A DNA stretch of 64,000 nt from assembly GCF_029910535.1 (NCBI RefSeq), contig NZ_CP069362.1, positions 1,488,001-1,552,000 on the forward strand. The letters are read 5' to 3'. The notes beneath the pieces were generated by a model. The model had not been told where the DNA came from and did not search any database. It saw nothing but the letters and a program-made list of their open reading frames with translations. The DNA is from Marinitoga aeolica. Lineage in GTDB: Bacteria > Thermotogota > Thermotogae > Petrotogales > Petrotogaceae. Shown piece by piece: positions 1-9,589 of this stretch. Both the position numbers and the translations under genes were made by a program. Within the stretch, counting starts at the first letter, position 1. The number at the start of each line of letters is the position of its first letter.

Positions 1-129
1 TTGGATTCAGAAATAAAAGAAGATTTAATAGGTGGAATGCAGTTACAATTAGAAGATAAAGTATTTGACTATTCTATAAAAGGTATGCTGGAAAAAATCG
101 GACGCGAGTACGCTTCCAAGCGGGGGTGA
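1..129 (+). CDS. atpH: ATP synthase F1 delta subunit, C-terminal part
   Basis: Only the last 42 codons lie in the window, open from base 1 to a TGA at 127-129. The motif [19 protein letters not shown] matches the conserved C-terminal end of the F1 delta subunit, which links the catalytic head to the peripheral stalk. It lies directly upstream of atpA, and its stop codon sits inside the GGGGGTGA stretch that serves as the atpA ribosome binding site, so the two genes are probably translationally coupled. The 5' part lies outside the window. Confidence 0.85.
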   Translation: MDSEIKEDLIGGMQLQLEDKVFDYSIKGMLEKIGREYASKRG

Positions 130-134
130 TTTGT

Positions 135-1652
135 TTGAGAATAAATCCTGATGAACTCGAAAAAGTTATTGAGGAACGTATAAAATCATATGAATCAGGT
201 GAAATAAAGGAAGTTGGATGGATAATTCAGGTTGGTGATGGTATTGCCAGAGCATATGGTTTAAAAGATGCTATGGCAAGTGAATTAGTTGAAATCCATA
301 CCGATACTGGTGATGTTGTAAATGGTATGGCATTAAACCTTGAAGAAGATAATGTTGGTATAATAATTTTAGGTGATTATAGGCTTATAAAAGAAGGGAA
401 TAAAGTTGTTAGAACAGGTAAAATTGCAGAAGTTCCTGTTGGTGAAGAGCTATTAGGAAGAGTTGTTAATCCACTTGGAGAACCATTGGATGGTAAAGGG
501 CCAATAAATGCAAAACACACAAGACCAATTGAATTTAAAGCCCCAGGTGTTGTTTTAAGAAAACCTGTCGATACACCATTACAAACAGGTTTAAAAGCTA
601 TTGATACAATGATTCCTATTGGAAGAGGACAAAGAGAATTAATTATTGGCGATAGGCAAACAGGTAAAACAGCTATAGCCATTGATACAATAATAAATCA
701 AAAAGGTAAAGGTGTTCACTGTATTTATGTTGCTATTGGGCAAAAAGCTTCAGCGGTTGCAAGAACAGTAGCAAAATTAGAAGAATATGGTGCTATGGAA
801 TATACAACGGTTGTTGTGGCTAGTGCAAGTGATCCAGCATCATTATTATATTTAGCTCCTTATGCTGGTGCTGCAATGGGAGAATATTTTATGTTTAATG
901 GTAAAGATGCATTAGCAGTTTATGATGATTTGTCAAAACATGCTGCAGCATATAGGGAATTATCTCTTCTTTTAAGAAGACCACCAGGACGTGAAGCTTA
1001 TCCTGGAGATGTTTTCTATTTGCATTCAAGATTGTTGGAAAGGGCTGCTAGATTGCATGAAAATTATGGTGGTGGATCATTAACAGCTTTACCAATAATT
1101 GAAACTCAAGCAAACGACGTTTCTGCATATATTCCAACAAACGTTATTTCTATTACAGATGGACAGATTTATCTCGAACCATCATTGTTCTATGCAGGCC
1201 AAAGACCTGCTGTAAATGTTGGTTTATCCGTTTCAAGGGTTGGTGGAGCTGCTCAAATTAAGGCTATGAAACAGGTAGCTGGTAGTTTGAGGCTTGACTT
1301 GGCTCAATACAGAGAATTAGAAGCATTCGCTCAATTTGCAACTGAATTAGATGAATCTACAAGAAAGCAATTAATCAGAGGTGAAAAACTTTCTGAGTTA
1401 TTAAAACAGGGTCAATATGTTCCAATGGAAGTTGAAGATCAAGTAGCAGTTGTTTTTGCAGGTGTAAATGGATATCTTGATGATATACCAACACAAAGCA
1501 TTAGTAAATTTGAGAAAGAATTCTTACAATTCTTAAAATCAAATAGACCATCAATTTTAGAATCAATAAAGACAAAGAAGAAAATTGATGATGACTTAGA
1601 TAAGGAGCTTAGAAAAGCTATTGAAGACTTTAAAGCAGCTTTTCAAGCTTAA
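135..1652 (+). CDS. atpA: ATP synthase F1 alpha subunit
   Basis: Non-catalytic nucleotide-binding subunit of the F1 head of the membrane ATP synthase. The protein shows the P-loop GDRQTGKT near residue 170, the conserved PIGRGQREL stretch just before it and the alpha-type [10 protein letters not shown] motif. The length of 505 residues is normal. An upstream GTG at 126 is in frame, but the TTG at 135 gives the usual N-terminus ([10 protein letters not shown]) and is properly spaced from GGGGGTGA at 122-129, so I chose it. Second gene visible in the atp operon; 14 bases separate it from atpG. Confidence 0.95.
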   Translation: MRINPDELEKVIEERIKSYESGEIKEVGWIIQVGDGIARAYGLKDAMASELVEIHTDTGDVVNGMALNLEEDNVGIIILGDYRLIKEGNKVVRTGKIAEVPVGEELLGRVVNPLGEPLDGKGPINAKHTRPIEFKAPGVVLRKPVDTPLQTGLKAIDTMIPIGRGQRELIIGDRQTGKTAIAIDTIINQKGKGVHCIYVAIGQKASAVARTVAKLEEYGAMEYTTVVVASASDPASLLYLAPYAGAAMGEYFMFNGKDALAVYDDLSKHAAAYRELSLLLRRPPGREAYPGDVFYLHSRLLERAARLHENYGGGSLTALPIIETQANDVSAYIPTNVISITDGQIYLEPSLFYAGQRPAVNVGLSVSRVGGAAQIKAMKQVAGSLRLDLAQYRELEAFAQFATELDESTRKQLIRGEKLSELLKQGQYVPMEVEDQVAVVFAGVNGYLDDIPTQSISKFEKEFLQFLKSNRPSILESIKTKKKIDDDLDKELRKAIEDFKAAFQA

Positions 1653-1666
1653 GGTGGTGACATCTT

Positions 1667-2503
1667 ATGAGTCGTGGAAAATTAAGGATTCTTAAACAAC
1701 GCCGTGCATCTACACAATCCACAATGAAAATCACAAAAGCTATGGAAATGGTAGCTGCTGCAAAAGCTAATAAAATAGTTAAAGAAATTACGGCGTTAAA
1801 GGATTATGCTCATTATGCAGAGAAAATAATAAAAAAAATATCTCCTGTTGAGGATAGTATATATACGTCAAATAATAAAGGAACTTTAATAGTAGTAATA
1901 ACTCCTGATATGGGATTATGTGGAGCTTTTCCTATTGAGTTGTCCAAAATGGCTATTGATTTATCAAATAAAACAAAAGATTTTGTTGGATTTTATAATA
2001 TAGGTTCTAAAGGAGAAATAGAGTTAAAACAAACAGGCAATTTGTTACTATCCAGAACTAAATTATATGATGTTCCAAAGCAAGAGGATGCGGAATATAT
2101 TTTGGATGATATTATAGATATTATAGAAAGTAAAAATATAGGAAAAGTTAAGGTAGTATATGGAGCATTTAAAAATGCTTTGGTTCAAAAACCAGAAGTT
2201 GTGGATTTATTACCAATAAGTTTTGAAGGTGCTATGGATCCAAGGGTTGAATATGAACCAGATTCTAAAGAATTGTTCGAAGAAGCTGCATATTTATATC
2301 TATTATCAAAAATGTATTTAATTATATATGAAAATAAGATTAGTGAACTGTATGCCAGAAAAAATGCTATGCATAATGCTACAGATAATGCAAAGAATTT
2401 AATTGAAAAGCTTACTCTTGCATATAATAAAGCAAGGCAGGCGTCAATTACACAAGAATTAATAGAAATAGTAAACGGTGCTCAGGCATTGCAGGAAGAA
2501 TAA
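1667..2503 (+). CDS. atpG: ATP synthase F1 gamma subunit
   Basis: Central rotor stalk of F1. The 278-residue protein has the typical N-terminal helix containing the conserved KITKAMEMVAAAK motif and a matching C-terminal helix with NAMHNATDNA and a helix ending in QALQEE, which together form the coiled-coil shaft. The ATG start is preceded by GGTGGTGA. It lies between atpA and atpD as in most bacterial atp operons. Confidence 0.95.
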   Translation: MSRGKLRILKQRRASTQSTMKITKAMEMVAAAKANKIVKEITALKDYAHYAEKIIKKISPVEDSIYTSNNKGTLIVVITPDMGLCGAFPIELSKMAIDLSNKTKDFVGFYNIGSKGEIELKQTGNLLLSRTKLYDVPKQEDAEYILDDIIDIIESKNIGKVKVVYGAFKNALVQKPEVVDLLPISFEGAMDPRVEYEPDSKELFEEAAYLYLLSKMYLIIYENKISELYARKNAMHNATDNAKNLIEKLTLAYNKARQASITQELIEIVNGAQALQEE

Positions 2504-2520
2504 TATTGGGGGTGTAATAA

Positions 2521-3930
<1,410 letters not shown>

Positions 3931-3941
3931 GGAGGGGGAAA

Positions 3942-4337
3942 ATGTTTGATTTAAAAATTGTAACCCCCAGAGGAATCAAAGCAGAAATGAAAGCAAATTA
4001 TGTCGAATTTACTACAGTAGAAGGTGGAATGGGTGTTTTAACGAATAGATTGCCCATAGTTGCTAAGCTTAAGGTTTCACCTTTAAAGGTAAAAACAGAA
4101 GATGAAAAAGAGGAATTGTTTGCCATTCATGGTGGTATAATGGAAATGGATGGAAAGGAAATGGTGATTTTAACGACAGCTGCTGAAAAGCCAGAGGAGA
4201 TAGATGTAGAAACAGCTATGAAATCAATAGAAGCTGCTAAAGCTAAATTGAGTCATGCGGCAAATACAGCAGAAAAAGCAAAAGCTCAGGCAGAAATAGA
4301 GAAAAATATGGTAAGAATTTCAATAGTAAAAAAATAA
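3942..4337 (+). CDS. atpC: ATP synthase F1 epsilon subunit
   Basis: Rotor-associated subunit that couples F1 to the c-ring and can inhibit ATP hydrolysis. The 131-residue protein has the N-terminal beta-sandwich (MFDLKIVTPRG start, EGGMGVL motif) and a C-terminal helical hairpin rich in Ala, Glu and Lys (about residues 85-131). A strong GGAGGGGG ribosome binding site precedes the ATG. It is the last gene of the atp operon and its stop overlaps the base of the terminator hairpin. Confidence 0.94.
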   Translation: MFDLKIVTPRGIKAEMKANYVEFTTVEGGMGVLTNRLPIVAKLKVSPLKVKTEDEKEELFAIHGGIMEMDGKEMVILTTAAEKPEEIDVETAMKSIEAAKAKLSHAANTAEKAKAQAEIEKNMVRISIVKK

Positions 4338-4363
4338 GGGACCGAAAGGTTCCTTATTTTTTT
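4336..4363 (+). terminator. Intrinsic terminator of the atp operon
   Basis: An 8-bp stem, AAGGGACC/GGTTCCTT with one G-U pair and a GAAA loop, is followed by ATTTTTTT. It lies immediately at the atpC stop and separates the atp operon from the accessory island. Confidence 0.85.
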
Positions 4364-4742
4364 ATATAATCTTAAAAATAAACCTAAAAATTAACAATAA
4401 AAATATATCATTGATATAATAAATGTGTAAATTTATTAAATTTAAGAAAAGAAAAATTTACCATAAATTTACGTTAATGTTGTTGATTTTTTTTTTTTTT
4501 TGATAAAATTATCGTGAATTGAATAAGTGAAAAAAATCTTTATTTATATTTTAATATTAAAAATATTATTCATCAAAAATTTGTGAACTATAAAGTTATA
4601 AATTTCACAATATATTTATTGATAATAATAGAATTAAAATTTTTAGTTTATAAAATTTGTTGTATCTACGTAGATATAATTCTAAACCTTAAATATTTAG
4701 CCGGCTGATACCTTAATATTGATAAAAGGGGATGGTAATATT
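4364..4742 (+). other. A+T-rich intergenic region upstream of the peptide-maturation locus
   Basis: About 380 bases without a credible gene. It holds a long T-run near 4487-4501, an imperfect dyad with arms TTGTGAA (4581-4587) and TTCACAA (4604-4610) separated by 16 bases, a perfect 14-base palindrome next to a TATAAT hexamer (own entry), and a GCCGGC palindrome near 4701. The density of dyads suggests a regulated promoter, but no regulator gene is adjacent. Confidence 0.6.
4663..4680 (+). promoter_or_regulatory. Candidate operator-promoter of the RiPP-like locus
   Basis: The perfect palindrome TATCTACGTAGATA (4663-4676) runs directly into the hexamer TATAAT (4675-4680), a plausible -10 box 63 bases before the chosen start of the radical SAM gene. 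No good -35 box is seen at 17 bases, as would fit a promoter that depends on an activator. A protein bound at the palindrome would cover the -10 box. Sequence seen; function inferred. Confidence 0.4.
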
Positions 4743-6038
4743 ATGAATTATAAAGATTTTCACATTTTTGAAAAATTAAATGAAAAAATTATTTTTTTCC
4801 CGGAAAGTTTATCCTGTTATAAGTTAGATGAAAATTCATATAATATTTTAAAAAATTATAAAAAAAGGAATATTGATTTACCAACAGAATTAAAAGAATT
4901 TATTGAAAATAACAGAATAAAAAATAGTGAATCTATTAATAAAGAAAAAATTTTTTATGATAATATTAATTTTAATACTTTGGTGTTAAATGTAGTACAA
5001 GAATGTAATATGAAATGTATTTACTGTTTTGCTGATAATGGTACATATGGAAATACATCTATAATGAAATTTGAAACTGTAAAATTAGCATTAGAAAAAT
5101 TATACAATAATAAATTTGATCAATTATCCATCTCTTTTTTTGGCGGAGAGCCATTATTAAATTTTAAACTTATAAAAGAAGTTGTCGAATATATAGAAAA
5201 AAATTTTGATCAAAAGCCTTCTTATAATATAACAACAAACGGAACGTTGTTAAACGAAGAGACAGCAAAATTTTTAAAAAAATATAATTTTAAAGTAATG
5301 ATAAGTATTGATGGAAATGAAGAGGAAAATAACCTATTAAGACCATTAAAAAATAACGAAAATTCATTTAGAAAAATTGTAAATGGAATAAAATTGTTAG
5401 AAAAATTTGAGATTGACTATTATACAAGAATAACAGTTACAAAATTTAATCAAGAATTTGATGATTTTTGGAAAGTATATAAATTTAAAAATGTGGTTCG
5501 TGCATTTGTAGCTCCAGAAGATTATACATTATTACCTGATTTAAAAAAATACAATAAAAAAATAGAATCATATGTTTCTGGAAAAGATAATACAATTTCA
5601 GAAATAATATTATCTTCAATAATAGTTAGAAAAAATAGAATTAAAAACAAGAATCAATTGAAGATAAACTGTTTAGGAGGCGTAAGAGAAATTTCGCTCT
5701 CCGCTGATGGAAATTTGTATATGTGTCATCGCGCAACAGGAATTGAAAAATACTATATAGGTAATATATTTAAAAATACACATGATGAAATAATAAAATC
5801 AGCATACAACTTATTTAATAAAATAATGATAGGAATTGAAAATGAAAGATGTAAAAAATGTTGGGCAAAAAATTTGTGTGGTGGGGGTTGCCATTTAAAA
5901 AATGATCTACAAAAAGGATATCCAAAAGAAATTAAAAATTATTTTTGTGAACTTATAAAATTAGAATATGAATGGGCAATGGTTTTATTATCAAAAGAAA
6001 TAGCCAATAAAGAAACAAGCAACAAAGTTATCATTTGA
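4743..6038 (+). CDS. Radical SAM/SPASM peptide maturase
   Basis: A 431-residue radical SAM enzyme that probably modifies the small peptides encoded next to it. Residues 1-80 resemble the precursor-binding N-terminal region of peptide maturases (hydrophobic, with an ENSYNILKNY helix). The radical SAM motif CNMKCIYC places the cluster-binding cysteines at C88, C92 and C95, followed by FFGGEP and a TTNGTLL motif. The C-terminal SPASM region has cysteines at about 310, 328, 370, 373, 379, 383 and 402, enough for two auxiliary Fe-S clusters. A TTG at 4719 is in frame, but ATG 4743 is well spaced from AAAAGGGGATGG. Its 3' end is duplicated twice downstream as scars. Bond chemistry (thioether, C-C or other) cannot be told from sequence. 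Confidence 0.88.
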   Translation: MNYKDFHIFEKLNEKIIFFPESLSCYKLDENSYNILKNYKKRNIDLPTELKEFIENNRIKNSESINKEKIFYDNINFNTLVLNVVQECNMKCIYCFADNGTYGNTSIMKFETVKLALEKLYNNKFDQLSISFFGGEPLLNFKLIKEVVEYIEKNFDQKPSYNITTNGTLLNEETAKFLKKYNFKVMISIDGNEEENNLLRPLKNNENSFRKIVNGIKLLEKFEIDYYTRITVTKFNQEFDDFWKVYKFKNVVRAFVAPEDYTLLPDLKKYNKKIESYVSGKDNTISEIILSSIIVRKNRIKNKNQLKINCLGGVREISLSADGNLYMCHRATGIEKYYIGNIFKNTHDEIIKSAYNLFNKIMIGIENERCKKCWAKNLCGGGCHLKNDLQKGYPKEIKNYFCELIKLEYEWAMVLLSKEIANKETSNKVII

Positions 6039-6077
6039 GGTGGCTTTATTGTAATAATTCTAAAAGGGGGTATTGAT

Positions 6078-6242
6078 ATGTCATTCAAAATTATTAGTTT
6101 AAATGAACCAGAGATTTTATCAGATTCATCAGATTTAACACCGTGTGATAGTGATCCCGGTGCCGGAGATGGTGGAATGTCCTGTTTATTTATTTGTGCT
6201 CCAGGTAGTTGGGATAGAGTTTTAGAAGAAATTATGGTATGA
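6078..6242 (+). CDS. Putative RiPP precursor peptide, copy 1 (C-terminally altered)
   Basis: A 54-residue peptide beginning MSFKIISLNEPEILSDSSDL and sharing almost all of residues 1-49 with copies 2 and 3, including C23, C36 and C40 and the Gly-rich DPGAGDGG stretch. It starts at an ATG behind AAAAGGGGG. After Glu50 the reading runs into EIMV and stops: the DNA there has joined a fragment of the maturase 3' end, so the normal tail with its final Cys is missing. It could be a shortened but working precursor or a duplication by-product. It lies 39 bases downstream of the maturase. Confidence 0.75.
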   Translation: MSFKIISLNEPEILSDSSDLTPCDSDPGAGDGGMSCLFICAPGSWDRVLEEIMV

Positions 6243-6307
6243 ATGGGCAATATTTTATTATCAAAAGAAATAGCTAATAAAAAAACAGCAATAGAGTTGC
6301 TATTTGA
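6238..6307 (+). pseudogene. Remnant of the radical SAM gene 3' end (scar 1)
   Basis: From the bases TATGAATGGGCAAT onward the sequence repeats the last codons of the maturase gene (about 5967-6038) and then the spacer and ribosome binding site leading into the next precursor. One base is missing relative to the original, so the frame is broken. It marks a tandem duplication whose left end fell inside the maturase gene. Confidence 0.8.
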
Positions 6308-6345
6308 GGTGACTTTATTGTAATAATTCTAAAGGGGGTATTGAT

Positions 6346-6546
6346 ATGTCATTCAAAATTATTGGTTTGAATGAGCCAGGGATTTTATCAGATTCATCAG
6401 ATTTAACACCATGTGATAGTGATCCCGGTGCCGGAGATGGTGGAATGTCCTGTTTATTTACTTGTGCTCCAGGTAGTTGGGATAGAGTTTTAGAAACTGG
6501 AAATCCAGGTGGAGATATATACGCACCATCAAGCGGAGATTGCTAA
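6346..6546 (+). CDS. Putative RiPP precursor peptide, copy 2
   Basis: A 66-residue peptide with the conserved segment (residues 1-47; C23, C36, C40; SCLFTCAPGSWDR at 35-47) and its own tail, residues 48-66, ending PSSGDC. The ATG follows AAAGGGGG. There is no secretion signal or membrane helix, as expected for a cytoplasmic peptide that is modified and then exported. The leader/core border is unclear: the conserved part contains most of the Cys residues, whereas the tail is the variable part. A 14-bp hairpin follows, then the first peptidase-propeller gene. Confidence 0.85.
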   Translation: MSFKIIGLNEPGILSDSSDLTPCDSDPGAGDGGMSCLFTCAPGSWDRVLETGNPGGDIYAPSSGDC

Positions 6547-6570
6547 AATAATTTTTTAATTAAACTCACC

Positions 6571-6604
6571 TGACACACCTGCATTTATTGATGCAGGTGT
6601 GTCA
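6571..6604 (+). promoter_or_regulatory. Strong hairpin between precursor 2 and its downstream gene
   Basis: A perfect 14-bp stem (arms TGACACACCTGCAT and ATGCAGGTGTGTCA) with loop TTATTG. No U-run follows, so it is unlikely to be a complete terminator. It could protect the 3' end of a short precursor mRNA or give partial read-through, which would keep precursor levels above those of the peptidase. Confidence 0.65.
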
Positions 6605-6631
6605 AGTATTAAAAAGGGAGGAAGTATTTTT

Positions 6632-9151
6632 ATGATAAAAAAAAATATATTATTATTAATGTTTATTTTTCTTATAAGTTTAAGCTTTTCCATTAAACTG
6701 GATGAAAAAAAAATAAATTCAGCATATGAATATGCTATAAAAAATTATGCAAAATATAATACTAAAAATTTAGAAATATATTTTGAAAAAAATGCTAATT
6801 TTTCTCCATATATAGTTAAAATAGCATTATATTACCAAAATGAAATAAATAATTTAATAAAAATTTTTAAAATAAAAATATTCAATAAAAAAATTCCTGT
6901 AATTTTATTTGATACTAGAAAAGAAATAGTAGGATTATCAGAATATCAAGTTGGTGGTTTCTGGAATAATAAAGTAGTTTTTGGAACGCCTGTTAATTTA
7001 AAACATGAAATTGTACACGCTATTGATTTTTATACCTTTAAAGGAGAAAATCCATTTTTTAAAGAAGGACTAGCAAATTGGTTCAAATATATTAATGATG
7101 GTCTTGATCTAGGTTCAAAATATCATTTTTATGTTAAATATATGATTAAGTATTCTCAAGAATATAGGAATCTTAATTATGAAGAATTATATAAAAAAAT
7201 ATTTTTAAACTGGAAAAATGGATATACATTTGGAGCATCTTTTATAGGTTTTTTTATTGAAGAATATGGAATAAATAGATTTAAAAATTTTTATATAAAT
7301 TTAAATAGTTGGAATAAACGTCAATTAAAAGAAAATATAATACCTTATATGATAAATTGGATTAAATGGTTAAAAGACGAAAATAACACTTTCAATTATT
7401 CAGAAAATTTTATTAAATTATGTAATAAAGAAGAAAATAAAAATATAAATTTAAAAAAATTTACATCAATAAAAAACATATATTATAATGATTTTTATTA
7501 TACATCAAATAATAGAATAATATTAAATAAGAATATAAATGGAAATTTATATTCTTATACTGCTGTATATGATTTAGATTATAAAAAAGTGAAATTATAC
7601 AAAGGAACTTTTGTAACAGACTCAAAAAATTATTTATTAACAATAAATAACATAGTTAATATAAATTTTTATAATATACAAAAAAAATCTATATTATATA
7701 AAATCAATACTGATTTAGAAAATATAAGTAAAGCTTATATCTCTGAAAGTGAAAGAAAAATCTTTTTAGTAAATGGGAAAAAAATTAAAGAATATAAAAT
7801 AGAAAATGGCGAATACATAAAAACGATAGATTATGACAAATATATATCTACAATAAACGAAATAGATGGAAATATAATATATGGAACAACAGATGGAAAT
7901 ATAATAATGGAAAATAAAATTACAAAAATATCAAATGAGCCTATCAGAAAAATTGTTGAAACGGAAAAATACATAATAATACTTTCTGGAATGGATGAAT
8001 TAAGTATATTGGAAAAAAATACTTTAAAAATTATAAAAAATATTAATAATAATGAATATATACATGATATATCAATAAACAAGAAAATACAGGCATTATA
8101 TATATTATATGAAAAAGGAATAATTCAAAAAATAAATTTAAAAGATTTTAAAATAGAATATGAAAAGAATGCAGGATTTGATCCTTTAAAAAATAAGGTA
8201 ATATTAACAGATAAATACTTCATAAAAAGTGATGAAGATTATATAAACTTTTATCTTTTGGAAGAAGGAAAAAAAGAGAATGAAATAAAATATGAGCAAA
8301 TAAAATTGAAAAAATATAAAGAATGTGAAGAAAATATAATGTATTATGAATATCAAAATGGATATGAAATAATAGAAAATGAATATGCAGAATTAACAAT
8401 AAAAAAAGAAGATCAAACAATTTTAAAAAAAGAATTAGAAGATTATTTATCAAAAGTAAAAATAGTAAAAGATAAGTTATTTATCTCATGTGAAAATGGA
8501 GTAATTGAAATCTATGATCTAAAAACTGGAGAATTATTATATAAAGATAAAAAAATACAAAAAATAGCTGATTTTGATGGAAAATATATATATTATGGGA
8601 ATAAAAATAATGAAATAGTAAAATATGATTATAAAAATAAAAAAGAATTAAAAAAGTATAAAGGACATTATGGAATAATACAGGCAATAAATTTAACCAA
8701 AGATAACAAATACATAATATCGTATAATGGGTTAAGTGGAAGTATAAACTCAAATCCTGGAAATAGAATATTGATACATACTTTAGGAAAAGAGGCATAT
8801 ATAAGATCAATAACAATATTAAATCCTATCAAAAAAACAATCATTTTAAAAGATGGTTATCAACTATTAATTGAAGATACAAAATCAAATATATTTATAT
8901 ACAATATTTTAAATGGTAAATTAGAAAATATAATAATGCATCCATTAAAAAATATAAAAGCATTAGATATAAATGAAAATAAATTGATAATAACAGATGG
9001 AGAAAAAATAATGATATATAATATAACAACTGGTGAAATAGAAAAAGCATTAATTACAAAAGAATTTATAAACAACATGAAATATATAGAAGATAATAAA
9101 ATAGCAATTATTGTAGATAATATAATTTACATTAATGAGGGAAATAAATGA
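6632..9151 (+). CDS. Exported gluzincin-type peptidase with C-terminal beta-propeller, copy 1
   Basis: An 839-residue protein. Residues 1-20 form a signal peptide (MIKKNILLLMFIFLISLSFS). Residues about 30-270 form a peptidase-MA-like zinc domain with HEIVH at 125-129 and a downstream FKEGLANW glutamate about 16 residues later, the gluzincin pattern. The rest shows repeated short beta-strand units such as NGVIEIYDLKTGELLY, as in WD40/PQQ-like propellers. A GTG at 6599 is in frame, but ATG 6632 has AAGGGAGGAAG at the right spacing and exposes the signal peptide, so I chose it. The last 437 residues equal those of copy 2. A plausible role is trimming, binding or sensing of the exported peptide. 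Codons are strongly biased to ATA, TTA and AAA. Confidence 0.75.
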   Translation: MIKKNILLLMFIFLISLSFSIKLDEKKINSAYEYAIKNYAKYNTKNLEIYFEKNANFSPYIVKIALYYQNEINNLIKIFKIKIFNKKIPVILFDTRKEIVGLSEYQVGGFWNNKVVFGTPVNLKHEIVHAIDFYTFKGENPFFKEGLANWFKYINDGLDLGSKYHFYVKYMIKYSQEYRNLNYEELYKKIFLNWKNGYTFGASFIGFFIEEYGINRFKNFYINLNSWNKRQLKENIIPYMINWIKWLKDENNTFNYSENFIKLCNKEENKNINLKKFTSIKNIYYNDFYYTSNNRIILNKNINGNLYSYTAVYDLDYKKVKLYKGTFVTDSKNYLLTINNIVNINFYNIQKKSILYKINTDLENISKAYISESERKIFLVNGKKIKEYKIENGEYIKTIDYDKYISTINEIDGNIIYGTTDGNIIMENKITKISNEPIRKIVETEKYIIILSGMDELSILEKNTLKIIKNINNNEYIHDISINKKIQALYILYEKGIIQKINLKDFKIEYEKNAGFDPLKNKVILTDKYFIKSDEDYINFYLLEEGKKENEIKYEQIKLKKYKECEENIMYYEYQNGYEIIENEYAELTIKKEDQTILKKELEDYLSKVKIVKDKLFISCENGVIEIYDLKTGELLYKDKKIQKIADFDGKYIYYGNKNNEIVKYDYKNKKELKKYKGHYGIIQAINLTKDNKYIISYNGLSGSINSNPGNRILIHTLGKEAYIRSITILNPIKKTIILKDGYQLLIEDTKSNIFIYNILNGKLENIIMHPLKNIKALDINENKLIITDGEKIMIYNITTGEIEKALITKEFINNMKYIEDNKIAIIVDNIIYINEGNK
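7838..9151 (+). repeat. 1314-bp direct repeat, copy A
   Basis: From base 7838 to the stop codon the sequence matches 10826-12139 at a fixed offset of 2988 bases with no gap; the translations are identical and no base difference was noticed. Upstream of 7838 the two genes are clearly diverged. It encodes the propeller half of the two peptidase-propeller proteins. Confidence 0.92.
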
Positions 9152-9177
9152 TATAGGAAGAGCCCTTAGAATTTTGA

Positions 9178-9278
9178 ATTATTTTTGTGAACTTATAAAA
9201 TTAGAATATGAATGGACAATGGTTTTATTATCAAAAGAAATAGCCAATAATGAAACAAACAATAAAGTTGCTATTTGA
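9178..9278 (+). pseudogene. Remnant of the radical SAM gene 3' end (scar 2)
   Basis: The segment translates as NYFCELIKLEYEW followed by 20 further residues and a stop, closely matching the last 33 codons of the maturase (from about 5938) with a few substitutions. The same spacer and ribosome binding site as upstream of precursors 1 and 2 follow. It shows that the precursor 3 plus peptidase 2 block arose from a copy of the maturase-precursor-peptidase unit placed between peptidase 1 and the ABC genes. Confidence 0.85.
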
Positions 9279-9317
9279 GGTGGCTTTATTGTAATAATTC
9301 TAAAAGGGGGTATTGAT

Positions 9318-9527
9318 ATGTCATTCAAAATTATTAGTTTGAATGAACCAGGGATTTTATCAGATTCATCAGATTTAACACCATGTGATAGTGATCCAGG
9401 TGCTGGAGATGGTGGGATGTCCTGTTTATTTACTTGTGCTCCAGGTAGTTGGGATAGAATAGCCGAAACTGGAATTTGTGCTGAAGATATTATACCACCT
9501 ATATTAATTCCAGGTTCATGTAATTAA
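9318..9527 (+). CDS. Putative RiPP precursor peptide, copy 3
   Basis: A 69-residue peptide with the same residues 1-47 as copy 2 apart from a single substitution (C23, C36, C40 kept), then a different tail, residues 48-69, with extra cysteines at 54 and 68 and the ending PGSCN. Start ATG behind AAAAGGGGG. The tail shares only ETG and a near-terminal Cys with copy 2, so divergence is concentrated after residue 47. A hairpin and the second peptidase-propeller gene follow, repeating the layout of copy 2. Confidence 0.85.
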   Translation: MSFKIISLNEPGILSDSSDLTPCDSDPGAGDGGMSCLFTCAPGSWDRIAETGICAEDIIPPILIPGSCN

Positions 9528-9533
9528 TTCCAA

Positions 9534-9557
9534 GGGTGTTCATATAATCGAACACCC
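9534..9557 (+). promoter_or_regulatory. Hairpin between precursor 3 and its downstream gene
   Basis: An 8-bp stem, GGGTGTTC/GAACACCC, with an 8-base loop, followed by CTCTTCC rather than a U-run. It occupies the same place as the 14-bp hairpin after precursor 2 but has an unrelated sequence, so a structure, not a sequence, seems to be kept here. Confidence 0.6.
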
Positions 9558-9589
9558 CTCTTCCTATTAAAATAAAAGGAGTTGATATT

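Noticed and set aside
377-682. Minus-strand open frame opposite atpA
   Set aside because: It is antisense to highly conserved atpA codons and lacks a ribosome binding site.
4581-4610. TTGTGAA...TTCACAA as a CRP/FNR-type site
   Set aside because: The half-sites are 16 bases apart, too far for the usual 6 (CRP) or 4 (FNR) spacing, so only a generic dyad is reported.
6571-6604. Hairpin after precursor 2 as a full intrinsic terminator
   Set aside because: No U-run follows on either useful side, and the peptidase ribosome binding site starts within a few bases.
7831-9078. Several minus-strand open frames within the propeller genes
   Set aside because: They are shadows produced by the extreme A-rich coding strand; they lack ribosome binding sites and consist of Ile/Leu/Phe-rich low-complexity sequence.
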